Shown piece by piece: positions 1-5,700 of a DNA stretch of 9,198 nt. Location: contig DBEP01000061.1 of NCBI GenBank assembly GCA_002294045.1, positions 17,253 through 26,450 on the forward strand. Reading direction: 5' to 3'. The DNA comes from Lachnoclostridium sp. UBA903. GTDB lineage: Bacteria; Bacillota; Clostridia; Lachnospirales; Lachnospiraceae. A program made the position numbers and the translations under genes. The stretch's first letter is position 1, and each line of letters begins with the position of its first letter. The notes under the pieces are model-generated. The model ran no database searches. It was given only the letters and a program-made list of their open reading frames with translations, and had not been told where the DNA came from.

Positions 1-19
1 ATTTTTCAAACACGCTCTA
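1..19. repeat. Left copy of an inverted terminal-like repeat
   Basis: The first 19 bases are the reverse complement of 9136-9154 with one mismatch (the core reads TAGAG[C/T]GTGTTTGAAAAAT). The match stops abruptly after base 19 going into the window, while the left side is cut by the window edge. Each copy therefore looks like the end of an element that extends outwards from the window. No transposase is visible. It may be the tip of an insertion sequence or a dispersed intergenic repeat; which one cannot be decided here. Confidence 0.45.
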
Positions 20-76
20 ATATTATTCTATCATCAAATTATTCCAGGTCAATGATTTTCATATATTTATCAAGAG

Positions 77-352
77 AAAAGCAGGAAGGGAAATAATCCC
101 AGGAGGCAGGCGGCTTCCGGATGTAGTTGGTAGACTTTTGCAGGAAAGAACCCCTATGACACTTAAACTCCAAGAAATTACTTAGAACGGAGTGAAAACC
201 GGACAACTCGCTTACGCTCAGACAGATCCGGTTTTCACTCCTGGCGTAATTTCTGGAGTTTAAGTGTCATAAGGAACCTTCCCCAATGCAAAAGTCTACC
301 AACTACATCCGGAAGCCGCCTGCCTCCTGGGACTATTTCCCTTCCTGCTTTT
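77..352. repeat. 276-bp imperfect palindrome (giant hairpin or MITE-like element)
   Basis: Bases 77-142 pair with 287-352 (65 of 66 positions; the one mismatch is A96/C333). Bases 155-171 pair with 255-271 (17 of 17), 174-181 pairs with 246-253, and 189-203 pairs with 227-241 (15 of 15), leaving a 23-base loop at 204-226. Two asymmetric bubbles (143-154 against 272-286, and 182-188 against 242-245) separate the stems. A 12-bp direct repeat with one mismatch, CATATATTTATC at 60-71 and CATGTATTTATC at 355-366, flanks it and could be a target-site duplication. There is no open reading frame of note inside. Together with the terminator next to it, it fills the 517-base gene-free region downstream of galT. 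The structure is directly visible; its identity as a non-autonomous mobile element is inference. Confidence 0.85.
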
Positions 353-378
353 TACATGTATTTATCCGTGCCTGCATG

Positions 379-440
379 AAAAGAGCTGATGCATAACCAA
401 TATTCATTTTAACTTAATGACATCGATTTTGAATCAGCTC
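379..440 (-). terminator. Probable terminator of the gal operon
   Basis: About 80 bases past the galT stop, GAGCTGAT (383-390) can pair with ATCAGCTC (433-440). The 42-base loop contains its own small stem (TCATT/AATGA). On the minus strand the outer stem is followed by TTTT (379-382). The opposite side also has an A/T run (441-450), so it could work in both directions. The large loop makes it less certain than a compact hairpin. Confidence 0.5.
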
Positions 441-517
441 CTTTTATTTTTTACTTTTTATGCAATTTTTACACCGTTTTAACTTTGCTCAAAGGGCTTT
501 ATCAGTTTGGACGTACA

Positions 518-2083
518 TTAATTGCCTAAATGTGCAATAAATCGGAGAAAGGCTTCCCGCCCCTTTTCATTCCGCTTATAGACCCCGGCATGTTCCAGAA
601 CGGCCGAAAATACCAGGCCGATTTCCTTTTTTATTATACTGTCAATGGTATCTTTTAATAGATTTCCGTATTTAGGAAGAAATCCGGCCACCCATTCTTT
701 GTGCTTTGCAATCCTTTCATCGGAACCGATATCCCTCCCCTGCAGGATATAAGCTTTTAATACCTCCATTTCTTCCTTTAACCTTGACGGAAGAACCGCC
801 AGGCCCATAACCTCAATCAGGCCGATATTTTCTTTTTTGATATGGTGCAGTTCTTCATGAGGATGATAAACTCCAAAAGGATATTCCTCCGTGGTTACAT
901 TGTTACGCAGCACCAGGTCCAGTTCATAAAGCCCGCCGGCTTTACGGGCAATGGGAGTAAGGGTATTATGGGGTTCATATCCTTTTCGGGCTTCCGGCAG
1001 ACTTTCCGGAACCTTATCATTCGTCAGAAGGTTTCCGGCCGAATCCGAATATGCATAGATAAATGCTTCTTCATCCGTATAGTTTCTCCAGCGTCCCAGT
1101 ATAAAATCACCCAGTTCAATCAAGGGCTCTTCTGTTTCAGCACTAAGCCGTATAACAGACATGGGCCATTTTACAATACCTGCCCTCACTTCTTCAAACC
1201 CCTTTATAACAAAGGATTCTTCAACCGGAGCCTTTGCCATAGCAAATTCATAATTACCGCCCTGAAAATGGTCATGGGTAAGAATGGAGCCTCCCACAAT
1301 GGGCAGATCCGCATTGGAACCGATAAAATAATGAGGAAACAGCTTAACGAAATCAAATAATTTACAAAAGGCCTCTCTGTTAATCTTCATGGGCGTATGC
1401 TCGTAATTAAATACGATACAGTGTTCCTTATAGTAAACATAGGGCGAGTACTGGAAACCCCAGTCCTGATTATTAATCCGTATGGGAATTATCCTGTGAT
1501 TCTGTCTGGCCGGATGATTCACCCTGCCGGCATAGCCTTCATTTTCCTTACATAAAAGACATTTCGGATAACCGCTTTGTTTCACCAGCTTGGCGGCGGC
1601 AATGGCTCTGGGGTCCTTTTCCGGCTTGGATAAATTAATGGTAATATCGATATCGCCATACTCCGTTTTTGTTATCCATCTAATATCCTTGGCAATACGG
1701 TAACGTCTTATGTAATCCGTATTCTGGCTGAATTCATAATAAAAATCCGTGGCTTTTAGGGGACTTTCAGAATACAGGGCTTTAAACCTGCTGATGACTT
1801 CCGACGGCCTGGGAACCAGCAGTCCCATTATCCCCGTATCAAACAAATCCCGGTAAACAATACTGTTCTCCTTTAATATCCCATGGGCATAAGCATAATC
1901 AAGCATACCGTTCAATATGGCTTCCAGGGGCATTTCGGAGTGTCCGGCCAAATCTTCCTCTTCATAATCTTCCAGTCCGAACAACTCCAGCAACCGGTTG
2001 GCGGTGTATAGTTTGTCCTGTTCCGTAATCAGCCCCGTTTTTAATCCATACTTAACCAGTGCCGTTATATATTGATAAATCAT
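518..2083 (-). CDS. galT: UDP-glucose--hexose-1-phosphate uridylyltransferase (type 2 GalT)
   Basis: GalT transfers UMP from UDP-glucose to galactose-1-phosphate, giving UDP-galactose and glucose-1-phosphate, in the cytoplasm. The 521-residue product matches the length and layout of the Firmicutes type 2 GalT family and is longer than the E. coli-type enzyme. The catalytic histidine motif is seen at about residues 264-276 (GGSILTHDHFQGG, H270 and H272). A conserved C-terminal block is seen at about 407-432 (HPHEELHH..., then GLAVLP). There is a CLLC pair at 175-178. The start is ATG at 2081-2083, chosen because GGAGG lies 7 bases upstream and the protein then opens MIYQYITALVKYGLKTGLI, as is usual for the family. 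The frame stays open for 27 more codons to a GTG at 2162-2164, but that start has no ribosome binding site and would run through the galE-galT hairpin. It is the last gene of the regulator-galK-galE-galT operon, 86 bases after galE. Confidence 0.95.
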   Translation of the reverse strand: MIYQYITALVKYGLKTGLITEQDKLYTANRLLELFGLEDYEEEDLAGHSEMPLEAILNGMLDYAYAHGILKENSIVYRDLFDTGIMGLLVPRPSEVISRFKALYSESPLKATDFYYEFSQNTDYIRRYRIAKDIRWITKTEYGDIDITINLSKPEKDPRAIAAAKLVKQSGYPKCLLCKENEGYAGRVNHPARQNHRIIPIRINNQDWGFQYSPYVYYKEHCIVFNYEHTPMKINREAFCKLFDFVKLFPHYFIGSNADLPIVGGSILTHDHFQGGNYEFAMAKAPVEESFVIKGFEEVRAGIVKWPMSVIRLSAETEEPLIELGDFILGRWRNYTDEEAFIYAYSDSAGNLLTNDKVPESLPEARKGYEPHNTLTPIARKAGGLYELDLVLRNNVTTEEYPFGVYHPHEELHHIKKENIGLIEVMGLAVLPSRLKEEMEVLKAYILQGRDIGSDERIAKHKEWVAGFLPKYGNLLKDTIDSIIKKEIGLVFSAVLEHAGVYKRNEKGREAFLRFIAHLGN

Positions 2084-2090
2084 AAATTGT

Positions 2091-2095
2091 CCTCC
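2091..2095 (-). promoter_or_regulatory. Ribosome binding site that fixes the galT start
   Basis: GGAGG on the minus strand lies 7 bases before the ATG at 2083. Nothing comparable precedes the upstream in-frame GTG at 2164, so this site decides the start. Confidence 0.85.
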
Positions 2096-2113
2096 AGTCC
2101 TGTAACAAGAATT

Positions 2114-2151
2114 ATCTCCTGCTGCCTTTGCTATATCCCGCAGCAGGAGAT
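2114..2151 (-). promoter_or_regulatory. Intercistronic hairpin between galE and galT
   Basis: ATCTCCTGCTGC (2114-2125) and GCAGCAGGAGAT (2140-2151) form a perfect 12-bp stem with a 14-base loop in the galE-galT gap. On the minus strand no T-run follows, so it is unlikely to be a full terminator. It could protect the upstream mRNA or mark a processing point that adjusts galT level. The stem contains GCAGGAGAT-like sequence, but the real galT ribosome binding site (2091-2095) lies outside it. Confidence 0.75.
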
Positions 2152-2169
2152 GCCTCCGAATCACTGATA

Positions 2170-3162
2170 TCAGTTGTGTTTATATCCGTTCGGATGGGTA
2201 CTGTGCCATTTCCAGGCGGATGCAATAATCTCTTCCATATCCTCATGCTGCGGCTTCCAGCCTAAAACAGCTTTTGCCTTTTCACTGGAGGCAACAAGTT
2301 GTGCGGGGTCCCCTGCCCTTCTCGGAGCTATTACGGCAGGAATAGGAGCGCCTGTTACTCTTCTTGCAGCTTCAATTACTTCATTCACGGTAAATCCTAT
2401 GCCATTCCCCAGATTAAAAATATTGCTTTCATTACCTGCCATCAGGTATTTTACGGCTAATATATGAGCAAAAGCCAAGTCCGTAACATGGATATAATCC
2501 CGGACGCAGGTACCGTCCTTGGTATCATAATCTTCCCCATAGACACTGATGGATTCCCTTTTTCCGCCGGGAACCTGCAGGATTAACGGAATGAGATGGG
2601 ATTCCGGGTCGTGGGCTTCCCCGATATTTCCGCTTTTATGGGCGCCGCATGCATTAAAATACCTTAAGGAAACATAACGCAGTCCATGTGCCTTATCCAC
2701 CCATTTAAACATTTTCTCCATGGATAATTTGGTTTCGCCGTAAGTATTGGTCGGTTCCGTACGGTCCGTTTCTACAATCGGAACCCGTTCCGGTTCCCCG
2801 TAGGTTGCGGCTGTTGATGAAAAAACAATTTTTTTAATGTCATGGGCAATCATGGATTCCAGCAATACCTTTGTGCCGCATAAATTATTGTCATAATATT
2901 TCAGGGGATTCGTCATACTTTCCCCCACCAGGGAATTGGCGGCAAAATGAATAACCGCATCAATCGTTTCTTTTTCAAATATGCTGTCCATAAATGACCT
3001 GTTCCGGATATCCCCCCGGTAAAAACGGGCCTGAGGATGTACGGCCTCTATATATCCGGTTTCTAAGTTATCCGCAATCACTACGTCCTGACCTTGTTTA
3101 ATTAACTCATAAACGGTATGGGAACCGATATAGCCGGCTCCTCCTAATACTAAAACTGTCAT
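2170..3162 (-). CDS. galE: UDP-glucose 4-epimerase
   Basis: GalE interconverts UDP-galactose and UDP-glucose with tightly bound NAD, closing the Leloir cycle and also supplying UDP-galactose for cell-surface polysaccharide. The 330-residue product has the usual family length. It is an extended short-chain dehydrogenase: the NAD-binding glycine motif GGAGYIG is at residues 7-13, FSSTAATYG at 114-122 carries the catalytic Ser/Thr (S116/T117 region), and YGETK at 141-145 gives the Y-x3-K pair (Y141, K145). RYFNACGA (168-174) and RDYIHVTDLA (221-230) are typical GalE substrate-side blocks. The ATG at 3160-3162 has AGGAGA 8 bases upstream. It follows galK by 42 bases with no terminator between, so the two are cotranscribed. 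Confidence 0.97.
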   Translation of the reverse strand: MTVLVLGGAGYIGSHTVYELIKQGQDVVIADNLETGYIEAVHPQARFYRGDIRNRSFMDSIFEKETIDAVIHFAANSLVGESMTNPLKYYDNNLCGTKVLLESMIAHDIKKIVFSSTAATYGEPERVPIVETDRTEPTNTYGETKLSMEKMFKWVDKAHGLRYVSLRYFNACGAHKSGNIGEAHDPESHLIPLILQVPGGKRESISVYGEDYDTKDGTCVRDYIHVTDLAFAHILAVKYLMAGNESNIFNLGNGIGFTVNEVIEAARRVTGAPIPAVIAPRRAGDPAQLVASSEKAKAVLGWKPQHEDMEEIIASAWKWHSTHPNGYKHN

Positions 3163-3204
3163 AATAAAATCTCCTGCCTTTCTTCTATAAATACATTGCT
3201 TGTT

Positions 3205-4368
3205 TTACAGTCTGACCGGCCCATTTCCAACATCCACCGTATAAAAATCCGCCTGATACCCTATTTTTTCATAATAGACCTTTCCCACCGCATCAATAAA
3301 CTCCTCTACAAAATCATTTTCCACAATACTTACGGTACAGCCGCCAAAACCGGCTCCCGTCATTCTGGAACCAATAACACCTTTCTGCTTCCAGGCCGCT
3401 TCCACTAAAGTATCCAGTTCCAGGCCGGTAACTTCATAATCATCCCTGAGAGATATATGGGAGGCATTCATTAATCGGCCGAACTCGGCAATATCATCGG
3501 CCTTAAGTGCATGAACGGCTTTTATGGTTCTCTGGTTTTCATATACGGCATGTTTTGCCCGTCTCATACGTACCGGGTCACCAATCCGGCTTTTATGTGC
3601 TTCAAATTCTTCCTCGCTTAAATCCCCAAGGGCCGTTATATCGAGTACGGTCTGCAATTCCTTCAGTGCCGCTTCACATTCACTCCGTCTTTCGTTATAT
3701 TTGGAATCTCCCAGACCCCTTTTCTTGTTACTGGAGGCAATAACGATTCTGGCATTTTTTAAACGGATGGGTGCATATTCGCAGGCTAAATTGCTGGTAT
3801 CCAAAAAAATTGCATGATCTTTTTTCCCCATTGCGACCGCAAACTGGTCCATAATCCCGCAGTTTACACCGATAAATTGATTTTCCGCATACTGGCTGAT
3901 TAAAGCCAGTTCAATCAAATATAGTTTCAGGTCAAACAAGTCTTTTATTATATAACCCGTCAGTACTTCCAGTGATGCGGAAGAAGACAGGCCGGAGGCA
4001 TTGGGGATGTTTCCGAAATAAAGCACATCCATACCCTGCCCGATTCCATAGCCTCTCTGCTGCAGCGCCCAGATGACTCCTTTGGGATAATTGGCCCAGT
4101 CATCTTCCTTACGTTTTTCCAAATTTTCCACGGAAGAAGTGATTACCCCCAGGTGCCCGAAGTTCATGGAATAAAACCGCAGGATTTTATCCTCCCTCTT
4201 TCGCACTGCCGCATAGGTTCCGATTGTCAGCGCACAGGGAAATACGTGTCCTCCGTTATAATCCGTGTGTTCGCCGATAAGATTGACACGTCCCGGAGCA
4301 AAATAAAACCCTATGTCTCCTCCTGCTCCGAATATTTTGCTAAATTCCTGCAATAGCTGTTCTTTCAT
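3205..4368 (-). CDS. galK: Galactokinase
   Basis: GalK phosphorylates alpha-D-galactose at C1 with ATP, the entry step of the Leloir pathway; it is a cytoplasmic GHMP-family kinase. The 387 residues match the usual length. Visible motifs are the galactokinase signature GRVNLIGEHTDYNGG (residues 26-40, with R27, E33, H34 and D36 around the sugar), the ATP-binding GHMP loop GLSSSAS (126-132), the catalytic-base region GIMDQFA (171-177, D174), and the C-terminal SRMTGAGFGGC (334-344). The ATG at 4366-4368 has AAGGAGA about 8 bases upstream. It begins 34 bases after the regulator gene and is followed by galE after 42 bases. No galM (mutarotase) accompanies it in this window. Confidence 0.97.
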   Translation of the reverse strand: MKEQLLQEFSKIFGAGGDIGFYFAPGRVNLIGEHTDYNGGHVFPCALTIGTYAAVRKREDKILRFYSMNFGHLGVITSSVENLEKRKEDDWANYPKGVIWALQQRGYGIGQGMDVLYFGNIPNASGLSSSASLEVLTGYIIKDLFDLKLYLIELALISQYAENQFIGVNCGIMDQFAVAMGKKDHAIFLDTSNLACEYAPIRLKNARIVIASSNKKRGLGDSKYNERRSECEAALKELQTVLDITALGDLSEEEFEAHKSRIGDPVRMRRAKHAVYENQRTIKAVHALKADDIAEFGRLMNASHISLRDDYEVTGLELDTLVEAAWKQKGVIGSRMTGAGFGGCTVSIVENDFVEEFIDAVGKVYYEKIGYQADFYTVDVGNGPVRL

Positions 4369-4402
4369 AAATCAATTCTCCTTTTTCATAGAATTATTCC
4401 AA

Positions 4403-5317
4403 TTAAAAAACAAATTTCATACGGATATTCTGTGCATAATCCCCGAAACAATCCCCAAAAAGATTGACGCCGCCGATATGTCTGGCATCCTCTTTTATAC
4501 CAATCCTTACCGAAATATAAGCATTTTTTGAAAGATGATATTCCTGAATCGGTATGGAATTGACCTTTTTATCATCCAGATAGGTGCCCTGCTCCGTTAA
4601 TTTCCACGTTTTCAGTACGCCGTACTGGGTATTCTTATCCGGCCACCATTCCGGATTGAGTTTGCCCCTCCTGCCGCCAAAGTCACCGGGACAATTCCAG
4701 GTACCGGCTTCTATGCCGCTAATCCAGACCGTTATGTCGGAGGGAAAGTCAAAATTATATTCATGGTCTTCGGAACAGATTTCCATGGACAATTCCATAC
4801 GCTTTTCCCTGCGGTTGGTCAGCAGTTTATTAGGAAAACGGTATTCCACATATCCTCTGCCAAACCAGAGAAGCTTTGCCTTGGTCCTGTCCGGATTATA
4901 AAAACATCTGGGTTCGTCTTCTTCGTCAATATGCCCCTTTTCACTGACAATTCCGCAGGTAGGCTCCACATAATAGTCTACGAAATTGCCGATGGGCATG
5001 TTGATAATCTCTGTTTTCTCTTCCAGGCTGGTCATTATTTCCACACCGATGGCATATAACTGCCTGCTGCATACCTTCATGGAACCTCTGACGGCAGGTT
5101 TTAAGGTGGTTTTAATAAGTCCGGCTTCCTCCAATACCTTTGCATGGGCCGCTGCGCTGGACTGGGGCAGCTTAAGCTGTTCTGCTATTTCATTGATATT
5201 TAAGTCGCCTCTGCACAAAAGCTTTAATATCTCTATGCGGACCTCTGCCGACAGCGCCCTGGCAATCAATGCAAGCTGTTCCTTATCATCTAAATCCATC
5301 TGTATGGTTTTACTCAA
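4403..5317 (-). CDS. ArsR-like winged-helix transcriptional regulator with a large C-terminal domain
   Basis: This is a likely local regulator of the gal operon. Residues about 13-85 form an ArsR-type winged helix-turn-helix: the LIARALSAEVRIEILKLL helix, then INEIAEQLKLPQSSAAAHAKVLEEAGLI as helix-turn-helix and recognition helix, then a wing near residue 70-83. Classic ArsR proteins are about 100 residues, whereas this one has 304. Residues about 100-304 are rich in W, Y, F and beta-strand-like segments (WFGRGYVEYRF, ITVWISGIEAGTWNCPG, ISVRIGI), suggesting a beta-sandwich-like ligand domain that I do not recognise. C121, C138, C181, C209 and C290 are scattered and show no metal-binding ArsR motif. 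The start is TTG at 5315-5317 with AAAGGAG 8 bases upstream; an in-frame ATG at codon 7 lies too far from it. As first gene of the operon it is probably autoregulated. The ligand (galactose, arabinose or an intermediate) is unknown. Confidence 0.85.
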   Translation of the reverse strand: MSKTIQMDLDDKEQLALIARALSAEVRIEILKLLCRGDLNINEIAEQLKLPQSSAAAHAKVLEEAGLIKTTLKPAVRGSMKVCSRQLYAIGVEIMTSLEEKTEIINMPIGNFVDYYVEPTCGIVSEKGHIDEEDEPRCFYNPDRTKAKLLWFGRGYVEYRFPNKLLTNRREKRMELSMEICSEDHEYNFDFPSDITVWISGIEAGTWNCPGDFGGRRGKLNPEWWPDKNTQYGVLKTWKLTEQGTYLDDKKVNSIPIQEYHLSKNAYISVRIGIKEDARHIGGVNLFGDCFGDYAQNIRMKFVF

Positions 5318-5325
5318 GTTTATTA

Positions 5326-5332
5326 CTCCTTT
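5326..5332 (-). promoter_or_regulatory. Ribosome binding site supporting a TTG start of the regulator
   Basis: AAAGGAG on the minus strand lies 8 bases before TTG at 5317. The next in-frame ATG (codon 7) would be 26 bases away, so TTG is the better start. This may keep regulator synthesis low relative to the gal enzymes. Confidence 0.75.
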
Positions 5333-5355
5333 ACACAGTGGTTTATTTATTCCAA

Positions 5356-5372
5356 AATTCCTGTTATGAATT
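5356..5372. promoter_or_regulatory. Candidate operator (AATTC-N7-GAATT) in the regulator-gal leader
   Basis: An inverted repeat AATTC (5356-5360), N7, GAATT (5368-5372) lies between the predicted transcription start (about 5381) and the regulator's ribosome binding site. A similar repeat (N6 spacer) lies in the abfA leader at 7244-7263. Position just downstream of the promoter fits repression. The one-base spacer difference weakens the case. Confidence 0.35.
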
Positions 5373-5387
5373 ATTTTTTCTGTTTTA

Positions 5388-5416
5388 ATTGTATCACGAT
5401 TATCTTATAATGAAAA
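5388..5416 (-). promoter_or_regulatory. Promoter of the regulator-galKET operon
   Basis: On the minus strand, TTTTCA (5411-5416) is separated by 17 bases from TACAAT (5388-5393), and TG one base before the -10 hexamer makes it an extended -10 promoter. A 14-bp AT palindrome (TTTTTA-TT-TAAAAA, 5420-5433) sits just upstream and could be an UP-like element or operator. The predicted leader is about 60 bases. No second convincing promoter was seen before galK, galE or galT. Confidence 0.55.
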
Positions 5417-5476
5417 GTATTTTTAAATAAAAAACTGAAAATTAACAATTTATTCAAATTTTGTTCAAAATGAGAA

Positions 5477-5602
5477 AGAATCCCGCAAGCGGGATTCTCC
5501 GCCTGCGACGGGTTGCTCCAGCAACATAATTCCAATCCGCCGCAGTGCGATCCAAAGCGGAGCGTTTTTGTCTCATAGGATGAACTTTCCTATGAGACAA
5601 AA
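5477..5602. repeat. Cluster of hairpins resembling a dispersed palindromic intergenic repeat
   Basis: This stretch holds a 10-bp stem AGAATCCCGC/GCGGGATTCT (5477-5486 and 5489-5498), a small GTTGCT-CC-AGCAAC stem, a longer-range CTCCGC/GCGGAG pairing (5497-5502 with 5557-5562), and a perfect 15-bp stem with a 7-base loop (5566-5580 and 5588-5602, core TTGTCTCATAGGA). Base composition is clearly more GC-rich than the AT-rich DNA beside it at 5340-5470. It sits in the 383-base gap between abfA and the regulator. It has no coding capacity. Its ends could act as extra terminators, but its compound structure looks like an inserted repeat unit; this last point is inference. Confidence 0.65.
5566..5602 (-). 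terminator. Strong hairpin, possible second terminator after abfA
   Basis: A perfect 15-bp stem (arms 5566-5580 and 5588-5602, loop 5581-5587) has TTTT on one flank and AAAA on the other, forming part of the stem itself. On the minus strand it lies about 100 bases past the abfA stop and behind a first terminator, so it could be a back-up or a bidirectional terminator. It may equally be just the tip of the repeat unit at 5477-5602. Confidence 0.4.
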
Positions 5603-5624
5603 GAGAGTTTGGTTTGCCAGACGG

Positions 5625-5664
5625 AAAAAGGGCCGACCCGGTTACTCTGCCCGGTAATCAGCCC
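5625..5664 (-). terminator. Rho-independent terminator of abfA
   Basis: On the minus strand GGGCTGA pairs with TCGGCCC (5658-5664 with 5630-5636; one T-G wobble). An inner TTAC/GTAA stem and a 5-base bulge continue the hairpin. TTTTT (5625-5629) follows directly. It starts about 37 bases after the abfA stop. Confidence 0.75.
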
Positions 5665-5700
5665 TGTGTTTTCCTTTCCGTTATTCCAATTGACTCCTTA

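Noticed and set aside
77..352. Retron-like or CRISPR-associated RNA
   Set aside because: No reverse transcriptase or cas gene is nearby, there are no repeated spacer units, and the structure is one symmetrical palindrome, which fits a mobile or terminator-type element better.
509..522. ACGTACATTAAT, resembling an AraR-type half site
   Set aside because: It sits at the 3' end of galT, far from any promoter, with only partial similarity; judged coincidental.
842..1360. 172-codon plus-strand open frame inside galT
   Set aside because: It lies wholly opposite a well-conserved gene, and its translation looks like random antisense sequence with no recognisable motif.
2084..2164. 27-residue N-terminal extension of GalT from a GTG at 2164
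   Set aside because: There is no ribosome binding site before the GTG, the stretch runs through the intercistronic hairpin, and the family normally begins at the internal ATG, which has GGAGG 7 bases upstream.
4986..5369. 127-codon plus-strand open frame opposite the regulator's N-terminal half
   Set aside because: It is antisense to the conserved winged-helix coding region, has no ribosome binding site that I can see, and no domain is recognisable.
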